NCBI GenBank assembly: GCA_035299085.1
Contig: DATGXG010000029.1
Location: 1-64,000, forward strand
DNA: 64,000 nt
From: Bacteroidales bacterium
Lineage (GTDB): Bacteria; Bacteroidota; Bacteroidia; Bacteroidales; UBA10428
Direction: 5' to 3'
Shown: piece after piece, positions 45,917 to 55,187 of the stretch
Layout of the letters: each line of letters starts with the position of its first letter
Numbering within the stretch: position 1 is the stretch's first letter
Made by a program: the position numbers and the translations under genes
The notes under the pieces: generated by a model
Seen by the model: the letters and a program-made list of their open reading frames with translations, nothing else
What the model was told of the DNA's origin: nothing
Databases searched by the model: none

Positions 45917-45950
45917 TAAAAAAAGTGGACTACCCTGGGGCAGTCCACTT
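45917..45950 (-). terminator. Rho-independent terminator after susD
   Basis: On the minus strand AAGTGGACT (45942-45950) pairs with AGTCCACTT (45923-45931) around a 10-nt loop, followed directly by a T-run (A-run at 45918-45924 on the plus strand). It lies 24 bp past the susD stop and 43 bp before the CRTAC1 start, so it would attenuate read-through. Confidence 0.85.
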
Positions 45951-45973
45951 AAGAATATCATGACAGATATTGA

Positions 45974-47887
45974 TTATCTGTTCTGAACAATTTTACCGTT
46001 TGAAAGGTCAATCTGACGCTGAGGAACAGGATAAGTAACATCTTCGGGACCTACAACAGCAGATCCGTAGAGTGCGTTACCCCATGTAAGGGTTTTCTGA
46101 TAGTTAAGTACCCTGTTGAGTTCTTCTACAGTTTTACCCCAACGATTCAGGTCGAAATACCTGTGGCCTTCAAGACCAAGTTCAAGTTTTCTTTCAATCT
46201 GAAGAGCATAGAAAGCTTCATCCTCGTTAGCAAAAGCTGCGGGATATTCAGCGATTTCATAGGTAGCTGCGTTGGTTGTATTGTCGGATTCTTTAACAAA
46301 ACCGGCAGCATTTGCAGCTCTGTGACGGACCCTGTTGATATAATCTGTTGCTTCGGCCAGATCCGGTGTAGCTTTGAAAATATCACATTCGGCAATCATC
46401 AGAAGTACGTCTGCATAGCGGATCATACGATAACCGTTTGAAGTCCAGCCTGATGTCCAGTTACCAACTTCGGTAAACTGACCCTGCTGTGATTTCTTGT
46501 AAACCTGTTTCTTGGCTGAGAAAGGTCCGGAATAGCTTTGATCCCTGATCCAGTCGCCACCGGTATGTACACCCCAATCCCAGAAAGGAATACCTCTTCT
46601 TCCAACTGACCAGTCAAGACGCGGGTCAACAGGCTGTGATTCATCCTCAGTCCATCTTAATTCCCAGTTTGCAGGTGAAGTCAAAGGATTTTTACCCCTG
46701 ATACCGTTTGTATCAATACATACATAGCCAAGATCCTTGAAAGGTTCAGCAGGATTATATACAGTAACACCCTGGTTAACAGCGTATTTAGATGTAGGAT
46801 CCCATATGCTTCCACCCGGAACGCCCTGGTCATTCTTAACAGCATTGGCAGGAGTATCGAAAGTGAAATTCGGCAAAGGAAGACCACCTTGAGTTCTGAA
46901 CGTATTTACATATTCCTGGTTCGGAATGAAGAAACCGCAGCAACCGCCGGGTGAACCGTTGTTGCCTTTGTAGGGGAAGTTCAGAACTTCGCCGCCACCT
47001 GCATTTGATCCGCCTGAACCATCATTTACAGAGTACTGAACGGTATAAATGGATTCTACGCCGTTACGGTTTGCAATGTCGAAAATTTCACCGTATGTAG
47101 GTGCAAGTCCGATAGGATCACCGTTCGGCTTTTTACCGTTGAGTTCCACATCCTTAAGCAGAGCGATAGCAGCATCATAATCTTTGTTCATCTGCATTTG
47201 AGCTTTAGCCAACATTACCTGGCTTACTGTCTTATTCCAGCGGCCGATCTGGCCCATATCCAAAGCAAGAGAAGTTCCTGCTGTAAGGTCAGCAATGATC
47301 TTCGCTTTTATGGTTTCCTGAGATTCAGTATTTGTAACCTCATAAGGGTCAACTGTTTCATCAACATAGGGAATCTTTTCCCAGAATCTCCATGCTTCAA
47401 AATGGTAGAAACCGCGAAGAACCCTGGCCTGATTTACGAAGTTATCGTATTGCTCCTGGGTAATCTGGCCTGCATCAAGTGTCATTTTTGCAAACTGAAT
47501 CGTTGAATTACAACGGGCAATACCTTCATAAAGCATTCTCCATTTGTTATTGATCTTACCGTTTGTGGCAGTTTCAGAGAAAGTCTGGACCGGGTTCATT
47601 TCCGGCTGGTCACCTGCGTCTGAACCTTTGTTTGCTTCCAAACCACGTACTGAACCCCAAAGCCAGTTGGTATTGGTGGCATCCCACTGGTCACCGCTTC
47701 CGCTGTTGGAAACGCCGTCAAGAAGTGAGTAAGCTCCAATCAACAGGTTGTCAACACCTTTCTCAGATATCAAGACCGTCTGGTCAAGGCTGCCGTTTGG
47801 TGTGACTTCAAGGAAGTCACTGCTGCAGGAATTCGCAATTCCGATTGCAGCAATTGATATAGTGATTAATATATTTCTCTTTTTCAT
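45974..47887 (-). CDS. SusD/RagB-family outer-membrane glycan-binding lipoprotein
   Basis: A 637-residue lipoprotein (IANSC). It is the lid-like, surface-exposed partner of SusC, capturing oligosaccharides or other nutrients. It shows the SusD helical start (SSDFLEVTPNGSLDQ), TPR-like helices (WRMLYEGIARCNSTI, VLRGFYHFEAW), and the conserved C-terminal region (RYADVLLMIAE, INRVRHRA, ALQIERKLELGLEGHRYFDLNRWG). It is 18 bp downstream of susC and shares its transcript. The substrate cannot be told from sequence; a GH105-like gene nearby on the opposite strand hints at pectin fragments. Confidence 0.92.
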   Translation of the reverse strand: MKKRNILITISIAAIGIANSCSSDFLEVTPNGSLDQTVLISEKGVDNLLIGAYSLLDGVSNSGSGDQWDATNTNWLWGSVRGLEANKGSDAGDQPEMNPVQTFSETATNGKINNKWRMLYEGIARCNSTIQFAKMTLDAGQITQEQYDNFVNQARVLRGFYHFEAWRFWEKIPYVDETVDPYEVTNTESQETIKAKIIADLTAGTSLALDMGQIGRWNKTVSQVMLAKAQMQMNKDYDAAIALLKDVELNGKKPNGDPIGLAPTYGEIFDIANRNGVESIYTVQYSVNDGSGGSNAGGGEVLNFPYKGNNGSPGGCCGFFIPNQEYVNTFRTQGGLPLPNFTFDTPANAVKNDQGVPGGSIWDPTSKYAVNQGVTVYNPAEPFKDLGYVCIDTNGIRGKNPLTSPANWELRWTEDESQPVDPRLDWSVGRRGIPFWDWGVHTGGDWIRDQSYSGPFSAKKQVYKKSQQGQFTEVGNWTSGWTSNGYRMIRYADVLLMIAECDIFKATPDLAEATDYINRVRHRAANAAGFVKESDNTTNAATYEIAEYPAAFANEDEAFYALQIERKLELGLEGHRYFDLNRWGKTVEELNRVLNYQKTLTWGNALYGSAVVGPEDVTYPVPQRQIDLSNGKIVQNR

Positions 47888-47905
47888 CTTATGAAAATTT
47901 ATTAA

Positions 47906-50900
47906 TTATAAACCAAGATTGAGGCCGACGTTGAACTGCCTTACAGTGGGGTAGTTACCGTAGTCAATACCGAATGCAGTATCACCACCACCGAGTTCGG
48001 GATCAAGTCCTGTATATTTGGTAAGTGTGAAAAGATTAACAGCCTGTACATAAACCCTGAGGTTCTTGATTTTTACCTTGTTCACGATGCTTTCGGGAAT
48101 GGTATAACCAATGGTCAGGTTTTTAAGCCTTAAGTAAGAACCATCCTCAATGTAATAGCTTGTCGACTGTGTATTGGTCGAGAAGTTTGAAGTATTGGAT
48201 GCCTTAGGAACGTCGGTATTGGTTCTGTCAGGTGTCCAACTCTTGGTCAGCAGGTCCTCGCTCTTCTGTCCCTGGAATGATGGCCAGAAATCAGTCCACC
48301 ATTTGTTCCAGTTATAGATGTCATTGCCATAGCTTCCATAGAAGAAGGCTGACAGGTCTAAATTCTTATAATTCAGACCAATATTCAAACCATAAGTGAA
48401 ATCGGGATTGGGGTTACCAATTACCTGGCGGTCACCTGGATCAATTTTAGAATCGAGAGCTGCATCACCCTGGTTAACGTTCTGGAATTTCATGAAGCCG
48501 GGAGCAGCACCATCCTGTGTAGGAGAGTTAGCAACATCAGCATCGCTCTGGAAGAGGCCGATAACTTTGTATCCGAAGAATGAGGATACTGCTTCGCCTT
48601 CCATGTTACGAACGAGGTTTCCAATACGTGATCCGCCTGATTCAAAGAAAGGAGTGCTGTTGTCAACCTTTATGATTTCGTTCTTGAAGGTTGTGAAAGT
48701 CAAATTGGCATTGAAACCAAGGTCACCGAAATTATTCTTATAACCAACTTCCATATCAACACCTGAGTTCTTCATCTGACCTACATTGATATAGGGAGCA
48801 GTTGCTGAACCTACGGTTCCCGGTACTTCAGGCTGGAAAAGAAGGTCTTTGGAGGTCCTTGAATACCAGTCAAAAACTAAGGTTAACTTGTTGTCGAACA
48901 GACCGCCTTCAAAACCGATGTTTGTACTGACGTTGGTTTCCCATTTAGCATTTGGGTTGGCAATTGTGGTTGCACGGAAACCTTCAACAGAGGAAGTTCC
49001 TGTACCATCAAGGTCATAGTATGATGAACCGGCTCCACCGCCATACAATGCATACTGGTTCTGTGGCTGAACCGGGATCTGGTTACCCATGGTACCGTAT
49101 GATCCCCTGATTTTCAGTTCAGACAGCCAGGGCAGACCATCGAGAAATGCTTCTTCGCCAATGCGCCATCCGGCAGATACTGAAGGGAAAATACCGTATT
49201 TATCGTCCTGACCAAATACTGATGAACCGTCACGGCGAACCGTTGCACTCAACAGGTATTTATCCATGAACTGGTAGTCAGCCTTGATAAACTGGCTTAA
49301 CAACGCTCTAGGAGTGTAGTAATTTGAATTGGCATTCTGTATCTTCTGTCCGTTGTTCAGAGTGCGGAATGACAGTTTATCGGAGAAATAACCGGCACGG
49401 TTACCTGATACATCACGGCCAAGACCGGTCTCTAAAGCTTCGTAACCTAATACTGCATTGATTGTATGCTGTCCGAAAGTTTTGTTAAGGTTCAGTGTAT
49501 TTGACCAGAACCAGTCGCCACCAACACCGGCACCTTCGCTCATGGAAGCGGTACCCACGTTTTCAGCTCTTTCATAGGTAGCAAAACCATAGTCAGTATA
49601 ATAATAGGTAGCATAGGTACCACCTACTGTGCTTCTGAAATTCAAACCTTCGAGAAGTTTCACATCCAGGTAGGTACTGGCAATCATGCGCAGGTTAAGG
49701 TTCATGTCGTCTTTATCCCTGTTGAGGTCAGCCAGTGAGTTGGTGCTGTTACCAAGACGGGGGGCAATACCTGTACCGCCGTATTCGCCAACTTTGAAAG
49801 TATGTGATGAACCGGCAATTTCCTGTGTGATAACAGCAGGAATAATAGGCTGTGTTCTGTATGATGCCATCTGGATCGGGCTTCCTTCACCAAGGTTGGT
49901 AACCTGGTGTGACCTGGTCATGGCGAGGGTAAAGTTTTCACCAACTTTAACACGGTCATTCAGGAATGTCCATTCCGAGTTGAAACGGCCACTATACCTT
50001 TTTTCGTAGGTACGAAGAATGATACCACCCCGGTCGAAATAGCCGAAACTACCGAAGAATCTTGCTTTGTCATTACCACCTGACAATGATATGTCATGGT
50101 TCTGAATCGGTGCAGGATCGGTAATTACATCATACCAGTCAGTGTGAGCAGCCCATGAAGGTAATGTAGGAGCTGCATTGGCACTTGAACCATACAGAGG
50201 ATGAACTTCGAAATCAGGAATGTTATCGTCATCCGGTCCGTCAACTGTACCATTTAATTTATCATTCTTGTAAACAAGCCACTGTAAATCGGCATACCCT
50301 TCGGTGGTTACAAAACCGCTTGTCGGGCCTTTGCCGGGCAGCTGGGAGCCAACATACATATCGTAGTTAACCTTGATTCCCTGGCCGCCTTTTTTGGTTG
50401 TTACAACGATAACACCGTTTGAAGCCCTGGAACCGTAAACTGATGCTGAACCAGCGTCTTTCAGAACTGTCATGGTTTCAACGTCGTTCGGGTTCAGGGT
50501 GGTGATATCGGTTGTAGGAACACCGTCAACAATGTACAACGGGTCGTTTCCTTCGAATGAGCTGATACCCCTGATCCTTACTTTTGCTGCTTCACCGGGC
50601 TGTCCGCTTCCTGTTACAGTCACACCTGAAGTGCGGCCCTGTAACTGGCTGGTAACGTTACCGGTAGGAATGGCAGTCAGTTTGGAGGTTTCAACTACAC
50701 CAACAGCACCTGTGATATCGCGCTTACGCTGTGTTGAATAACCTGTTACAACTACTTCCTGCAACGAAACGATGTCCTGTTTAAGAACTACGTCAATCGC
50801 ACTCTGAGCACCAACAGTAACTTCTTCGGTAAGATAGCCGATGAATGAAAATTGTAAAACTGCATCGGGACCCGGAACCTTAATCGAATAGGCGCCGTTC

Positions 50901-51079
50901 ATGTCGGTAATTGTTCCGTTCATTGTGCCCTTAAGTAATACATTCACACCCGGTGCAGGTCCTTCACCTTCGATGGTAACCTTACCGGTAATGGTTCTTT
51001 CCTGGGCGAAAGCAAAGCCCAATGAAAGCACCATGCTGAGCATAAACAGCGCAATGCGCTGTACCTTGGTAATTTGCAT
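47906..51079 (-). CDS. SusC/RagA-family TonB-linked outer-membrane transporter
   Basis: A 1057-residue outer-membrane protein. Signal peptide to about AFAQE; carboxypeptidase-like regulatory domain (TITGKVTIEGEGPAPGV to FSFIGY, residues 28-100); then the plug with EVVVTGYSTQRKRDITGAV, IRGISSFEGNDPLYIVDG and SVYGSRASNGVIVV; then a 22-strand barrel ending in the usual aromatic-rich C-terminus. There is no N-terminal STN domain, so regulation by an anti-sigma pair is unlikely, and none is encoded nearby. It forms the uptake pair with SusD. Confidence 0.93.
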   Translation of the reverse strand: MQITKVQRIALFMLSMVLSLGFAFAQERTITGKVTIEGEGPAPGVNVLLKGTMNGTITDMNGAYSIKVPGPDAVLQFSFIGYLTEEVTVGAQSAIDVVLKQDIVSLQEVVVTGYSTQRKRDITGAVGVVETSKLTAIPTGNVTSQLQGRTSGVTVTGSGQPGEAAKVRIRGISSFEGNDPLYIVDGVPTTDITTLNPNDVETMTVLKDAGSASVYGSRASNGVIVVTTKKGGQGIKVNYDMYVGSQLPGKGPTSGFVTTEGYADLQWLVYKNDKLNGTVDGPDDDNIPDFEVHPLYGSSANAAPTLPSWAAHTDWYDVITDPAPIQNHDISLSGGNDKARFFGSFGYFDRGGIILRTYEKRYSGRFNSEWTFLNDRVKVGENFTLAMTRSHQVTNLGEGSPIQMASYRTQPIIPAVITQEIAGSSHTFKVGEYGGTGIAPRLGNSTNSLADLNRDKDDMNLNLRMIASTYLDVKLLEGLNFRSTVGGTYATYYYTDYGFATYERAENVGTASMSEGAGVGGDWFWSNTLNLNKTFGQHTINAVLGYEALETGLGRDVSGNRAGYFSDKLSFRTLNNGQKIQNANSNYYTPRALLSQFIKADYQFMDKYLLSATVRRDGSSVFGQDDKYGIFPSVSAGWRIGEEAFLDGLPWLSELKIRGSYGTMGNQIPVQPQNQYALYGGGAGSSYYDLDGTGTSSVEGFRATTIANPNAKWETNVSTNIGFEGGLFDNKLTLVFDWYSRTSKDLLFQPEVPGTVGSATAPYINVGQMKNSGVDMEVGYKNNFGDLGFNANLTFTTFKNEIIKVDNSTPFFESGGSRIGNLVRNMEGEAVSSFFGYKVIGLFQSDADVANSPTQDGAAPGFMKFQNVNQGDAALDSKIDPGDRQVIGNPNPDFTYGLNIGLNYKNLDLSAFFYGSYGNDIYNWNKWWTDFWPSFQGQKSEDLLTKSWTPDRTNTDVPKASNTSNFSTNTQSTSYYIEDGSYLRLKNLTIGYTIPESIVNKVKIKNLRVYVQAVNLFTLTKYTGLDPELGGGDTAFGIDYGNYPTVRQFNVGLNLGL

Positions 51080-51542
51080 GGTTAAAAGTTTTTTGTAAAC
51101 AATTAGTTAATATTAGGGTTAAAAAGATAACACCAATCCTTAGGGGGATTAATGTTACTGCAAGATATTAAAAATATATTAAAAATTACATGATCTGTTG
51201 TTTTTTTTAAAATTATTCTCTGAATTGTACATTAAGTTAAAAGTTAATAACCAGAAAAACAATAAAATAAGATTTAAATATTGTTGAAAATATTCTACTA
51301 ACTATCTCAATGTTTCACTGTAGCGGGTATTCAAAATCAGCACATTCTGATCAGCACACCGTCATTGAAACTAACGTAACACTCTTTTTCATTCTTTTAC
51401 CGGACGCCCTTTCTACGTTAAAACTGAGGTAATAACAGGAACAGACGTGAAAAACATTTGTTTCGTTAGTTTTATGAAAATTTAACCATTTCGTTACATT
51501 TTTTTAAAAAAACATCAATTTCCGGGTAAATTATTATCTTCA

Positions 51543-51613
51543 TTGAATGAAAAATGAAGAATGAAAAATGAAGAATGAAAAATGAAGAATGAAAAATGAA
51601 AAATGAAATAATG
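51543..51613 (+). repeat. 14-bp tandem repeat GAAGAATGAAAAAT and variants
   Basis: At least three near-perfect GAAGAATGAAAAAT units plus partial units. Pure simple-sequence repeat with no spacers, so not CRISPR. Confidence 0.8.
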
Positions 51614-51651
51614 AACACCGAACACCGATTTATGATTTAAGAAGTTTTACC
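51613..51651 (+). repeat. Copy B of the dispersed intergenic repeat
   Basis: GAACACCGAACACCGATTT and following bases match 10192-10228 with a few differences. As with copy A it precedes a plus-strand sugar gene and adjoins a short tandem repeat. Confidence 0.7.
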
Positions 51652-51675
51652 TAACAGACTAACAGACTAACAGAC
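51652..51675 (+). repeat. 8-bp tandem repeat TAACAGAC, three units
   Basis: Three perfect TAACAGAC units end 7 bp before the permease ATG, where they occupy the translation-initiation region. Confidence 0.85.
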
Positions 51676-51682
51676 TACTCCC

Positions 51683-52948
51683 ATGACAAAACTTATCAAA
51701 AAGGAATACCTCGTTCCCTTCATTCTCGTAACTGCCCTGTTTTTATTCTGGGGGATTCCCGGGAACATGAATGATATCCTTATCAAACAGTTCATGAAAT
51801 CATTCGAATTAACCAGGCTTCAGGCAGGACTTATCCAATCGGCCTATTATATGGGTTATTTTGTACTTGCAATACCGGCAGGCCTGCTTATGCGGAGGTT
51901 TGGTTATAAGGCAGGACTGGTAACCGGTCTTATGCTTTTTGCCCTCGGCGCTCTCCTTTTCTGGCCCGCTGCTATTATTGGTAAATTCGGTTTCTTCCTT
52001 TTCGCCCTTTTTGTAATTGCTTCAGGTGCATCATTTCTTGAAACCGGTGCCAATCCTTTTATTGCAACCCTCGGGGATCCGGAATCATCGGAAAGAAGGC
52101 TTAACTTTTCACAGGCCTTTAATCCTATCGGTGCCATTTCCGGTGTGGGCATCGGCACACTGTTTATTCTATCGGGCATTGAACACAGTCCTGAGAAGAT
52201 TGAAGCACTGAAACAGGCTGGTACCTATGCTTCCTACCTTCACAGCGAAACACTCCGGGTAATCGTTCCATATGCCGTACTGGGTTCAATTGTTTTTTTA
52301 TGGGGCATTTTAATTCTGGTTACAAGGTTTCCTAAATCAACGGGTACTGAGGAAGAAGACAGAGGACTGATCAAAGACCTGTTTAAATACCCGCATTTTT
52401 ATAAAGGTGTATTTGCCCAGTTTTGCTATGTGGGTGCACAGGTAGGCACATGGAGTTTCTTTATACAATATATACAGGATTATACCGGTGAACATGAAAA
52501 ACTTGCCGGAACACTGCTTGTTGGCACGCTGGGAGCTTTTGCCGTCGGACGGTTTTCTGCCACCTGGCTCATGCAGTATGTCAAACCATCCAGGCTTATG
52601 GGGATCTACGGATTCATTAATATTACACTCGTTCTTCTTGCCATCCTTGTACCGGGATGGATCGGTGTCTGGTCCATATTTCTGACAAGCTTTTTTATGT
52701 CGCTGATGTTTCCCACCATATTTGCCATGGGAATTAAAGGCCTGGGTGAAAATACAAAGCTCGGAAGTTCCCTGATGGTCATGGCCATTATCGGCGGTGC
52801 CGTATTTACCCCGATCATGGGCGTGATTTCCGACCGCACACACAAAATGGCCATAGCCATGATCGTAGTGCTGGTTTGCTATATCGTGGTTACCTGGTAT
52901 GCATTTTTAGGCAGCAAACCTAAGGGATCGTCATTGCGAGGAGCTTGA
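51683..52948 (+). CDS. fucP: FucP-type L-fucose/H+ symporter (MFS)
   Basis: A 421-residue inner-membrane permease with 12 predicted helices. FucP-like blocks: ALFLFWGIPGNMNDILI in helix 1, QAGLIQSAYYMGYF, LMRRFGYKAGL, FLETGANPF with the charged Glu, and NFSQAFNPIGAISG. E. coli FucP imports L-fucose with a proton; related Bacteroidota members also carry glucose or galactose, so specificity is likely but not certain. A fuculokinase and fucosidase are encoded at 17875-21740. The last residues (SSLRGA, stop) are encoded within the left end of a palindromic element (52929-53115), so the natural C-terminus may have been replaced. Confidence 0.82.
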   Translation: MTKLIKKEYLVPFILVTALFLFWGIPGNMNDILIKQFMKSFELTRLQAGLIQSAYYMGYFVLAIPAGLLMRRFGYKAGLVTGLMLFALGALLFWPAAIIGKFGFFLFALFVIASGASFLETGANPFIATLGDPESSERRLNFSQAFNPIGAISGVGIGTLFILSGIEHSPEKIEALKQAGTYASYLHSETLRVIVPYAVLGSIVFLWGILILVTRFPKSTGTEEEDRGLIKDLFKYPHFYKGVFAQFCYVGAQVGTWSFFIQYIQDYTGEHEKLAGTLLVGTLGAFAVGRFSATWLMQYVKPSRLMGIYGFINITLVLLAILVPGWIGVWSIFLTSFFMSLMFPTIFAMGIKGLGENTKLGSSLMVMAIIGGAVFTPIMGVISDRTHKMAIAMIVVLVCYIVVTWYAFLGSKPKGSSLRGA

Positions 52949-53115
52949 AAAAACTATGATTATAGTACAAAGTTTTCGTCGACGAAGCAATCTGCCGGAA
53001 CAGGCACAGCGATACAAAGAGTGTTTCATGGCTAGGCTCTTCCTGTTCGGGCAGAATGCTTCGTCGACATCAATATAAGTTATAATCATAACTTTGTCTG
53101 CTCCTCGCAATGACG
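52929..53115. repeat. 187-bp palindromic element (REP/MITE-like) with 16-bp terminal inverted repeats
   Basis: CGTCATTGCGAGGAGC (52929-52944) is the exact complement of GCTCCTCGCAATGACG (53100-53115). Inside, 52978-53004 and 53042-53068 are a further 27-bp inverted repeat with two mismatches. The whole unit folds into one long hairpin. It encodes no transposase. A short relative is at 832-897. It overlaps the end of the fucP-like gene by 20 bp. Confidence 0.85.
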
Positions 53116-53155
53116 GATCTTTCTAAACATCTAATCATCTAAACTTCTAAACCAC

Positions 53156-54211
53156 ATGATAAGAAGAAACTTCCTCACTACCTCCGCCCTCGCTGCTACA
53201 GGCATACTGGCCTGCACACCCAAAAAAGTTGAAACCGCAACAGCTGAAACCGGTGCCCTTGCTGATCCTCTGGTTCAGAAAGCCATTAATGTGCTTTTGT
53301 GCAACCAGCGTATGGCATGGGAACAGGGTACCGCTTCGCAGGCTCTTATTTCAGTTGGTAAGAAAGACCTTGCCATCTTGTTTGCCCGCGATGCCGTTGT
53401 CAGGCAAACTTCCGAAGGCCGCCTCGGAATTGTAGCCAATGACCCGGGAGTTACCGATCCGGCTTCGAACGGTGAAGCTGTACTCCTTGCCTGGAAAGAA
53501 ACAGGTGATGAAAAATATAAGAAGGCTGCGGAAGCCATGTACAATTATCTTAAAAACATAGCTCCAAAAACAAAGGACGGTGTTTTGCATCATATTACGT
53601 ACGCACCCCAGGTATGGAGCGACGCTTCTTTTATGGCCCCTCCGTTTCTTGCCCTGATGGACGATTATGATGAAGCCGTGAAGCAAATAGCCGGATTTGT
53701 GAAGTATCTTATGGACCCCGAAAAGAAACTGCTGTACCACCAGTGGGACGAATCAAAGAATGAATATTCCCGCAAGCTGCTGTGGGGTGGGGGAAACGGA
53801 TGGACTGCCGCTGGAATAGCTAAAATCATCAATGTGCTTCCCTCCAACCGGGATGACCTGAAAACCACACTCACCGGCATTGGCAAAGACATTATCGACG
53901 GATGCATTGCCTTTATGCGGCCGGATGGATTATTCCACGACATCATTGACGACAGCAATTCCTTTGTTGAAACGAATCTTGGACAGATGATCGCTTTTTC
54001 AATCTATACAGGTGTTAAATCGGGATGGCTCGATGCTTCATACCGCGAAAAGGCTGATAGGATGAGAAATGCAGCACGTTCAAAGGTTGACTCACAGGGA
54101 GTGATTACCGGGGCATGCGGCTCGCCTTCATTTGACAAGGTAGGCACATCCACCGAAGCCCAGTCGTTTTTCATCATGATGGAAAGCGCATGGCATTCAC
54201 TCCAGTCGTGA
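53156..54211 (+). CDS. GH105/GH88-like unsaturated glycuronyl hydrolase
   Basis: A 351-residue exported protein. It starts MIRRNFL with a twin-arginine-like signal followed by a lipobox (ILAC, Cys20), so it is probably a Tat-exported lipoprotein. The (alpha/alpha)6 fold is suggested by WEQGTASQAL, DPASNGEAVLLAW, QVWSDASFMAPPFLALM and GGGNGWTAAGIAKI, as in the GH105 family that removes unsaturated uronic acid from rhamnogalacturonan fragments made by pectate or RG lyases. No lyase is present in the window. The 207-bp gap to the permease gene is mostly the palindromic element. Confidence 0.78.
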   Translation: MIRRNFLTTSALAATGILACTPKKVETATAETGALADPLVQKAINVLLCNQRMAWEQGTASQALISVGKKDLAILFARDAVVRQTSEGRLGIVANDPGVTDPASNGEAVLLAWKETGDEKYKKAAEAMYNYLKNIAPKTKDGVLHHITYAPQVWSDASFMAPPFLALMDDYDEAVKQIAGFVKYLMDPEKKLLYHQWDESKNEYSRKLLWGGGNGWTAAGIAKIINVLPSNRDDLKTTLTGIGKDIIDGCIAFMRPDGLFHDIIDDSNSFVETNLGQMIAFSIYTGVKSGWLDASYREKADRMRNAARSKVDSQGVITGACGSPSFDKVGTSTEAQSFFIMMESAWHSLQS

Positions 54212-55183
54212 ATACTCAAACCTGGGAAAGCCTGACCGGCCGTCGAGTGTATAACTCAGGAAACGAAGTTTGAAATAATTTCCCTGCGCGGTTTTTACAA
54301 CGTAATTGTAACCGGTTTTTACTTCATAGGTAGCAGATCCGCCTCCTGTAATATCTACAGTGACATTCTTCCACCTGTAACCCGGAATGTCGCGCTCGCC
54401 TGTAAGATCCATTCCGGCAACCCTGTCGATAGTAATGTCATTGTAAGCGGACACTGAATCAATGGCTACCCGGGTATTCCATACATTCAGCAATGCTCCG
54501 CCCACATGATAGGGTATGGTTTGTCCGAACAGCGTAGCCAGGTCATAATACGGGGTAAACACAAGGTCGTATTCATCATGGCCCGGTTCAGGCTGCACCT
54601 GGTCTTTTACCAGGAAAGAATAATATACAAAATTAAAACCGCTCTTTTTCCTGATACTTACACTATCGGATTGAACGGCATCCAGGTACCTGAACCGGTA
54701 ACTACTGTCGGTTACTTCATCAAACACAATTTTTTTAATCTGCTGAAAGGTTCCGTTAATTAAACGCCCCAGCAGGTAAACATTTCCGGTATACTGTTTC
54801 TGTATCCCTTCCGTAAACACCCAATTGCCTGCGGCAGTGCCTTCAGGCCACAACGACTGCACATCGTATAAACCCGTCAGAGCATCAGGAAAATGAGAGG
54901 ACTGGTTCATGTCGGTCACACCGGTATTATATAAAAACCAGTGCGCCCCTGAATTGGTGATGATATGCCAGCCATCGGGCCCGCATTCGAAACCAAGCTG
55001 CCAGTCGTTAACAGGGTTTACCGAAACCGTTTGCCCTGATTCAAGGTCAAACCAGGTCTGGTATACCTGAACGGAATCCTGAATTGTTGTAATGCTTCCC
55101 GGAAAAGGCTTCACAGGTTCATCTTCGGTGAAACACGCCTGCATCAAGAGAATCAGCAGTAATCCGGGGATGAGAAGCTTCAT
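54197..55183 (-). CDS. Exported lipoprotein, HmuY-like, of the heme operon
   Basis: A 328-residue lipoprotein from the ATG at 55183 (lipobox LLMQAC). An in-frame start at 55216 would overlap the receptor gene and precede the signal. It follows the receptor stop by 4 bp. The mature region is all beta, with DWQLGFEC, an SVQVYQTWFDLESG stretch and a C-terminal NYFKLRFLSYTL strand. These are similar in style to the HmuY hemophore fold but without clear His ligands. Its 3' end overlaps the convergent GH105-like gene by 15 bp. A second heme- or porphyrin-binding accessory is the best guess. Confidence 0.6.
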   Translation of the reverse strand: MKLLIPGLLLILLMQACFTEDEPVKPFPGSITTIQDSVQVYQTWFDLESGQTVSVNPVNDWQLGFECGPDGWHIITNSGAHWFLYNTGVTDMNQSSHFPDALTGLYDVQSLWPEGTAAGNWVFTEGIQKQYTGNVYLLGRLINGTFQQIKKIVFDEVTDSSYRFRYLDAVQSDSVSIRKKSGFNFVYYSFLVKDQVQPEPGHDEYDLVFTPYYDLATLFGQTIPYHVGGALLNVWNTRVAIDSVSAYNDITIDRVAGMDLTGERDIPGYRWKNVTVDITGGGSATYEVKTGYNYVVKTAQGNYFKLRFLSYTLDGRSGFPRFEYSRLE

Positions 55184-55187
55184 TCGT

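Larger units (their letters stand above)
51080..51682. other. 603-bp intergenic region between divergent susC and fucP-like genes
   Basis: It is AT-rich and must hold both promoters, though I found no exact TAnnTTTG/TTG pair. The fucP-proximal 140 bp are made of simple repeats and a dispersed repeat copy (listed separately). No gene or structured RNA is evident elsewhere; ATCAGCAC is repeated directly near 51340-51357. Confidence 0.5.

Noticed and set aside
51543..51675. Repeat array before the permease gene considered as CRISPR
   Set aside because: Units are contiguous 14-bp and 8-bp simple repeats with no unique spacers and no cas genes.
52337..52843. 168-codon minus-strand frame opposite the permease gene
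   Set aside because: Composition is the complement of hydrophobic helices, rich in His and Lys with no motif; an artefact.
52929..53115. Insertion sequence
   Set aside because: It is only 187 bp with no transposase frame and is better described as a palindromic REP/MITE-like repeat.
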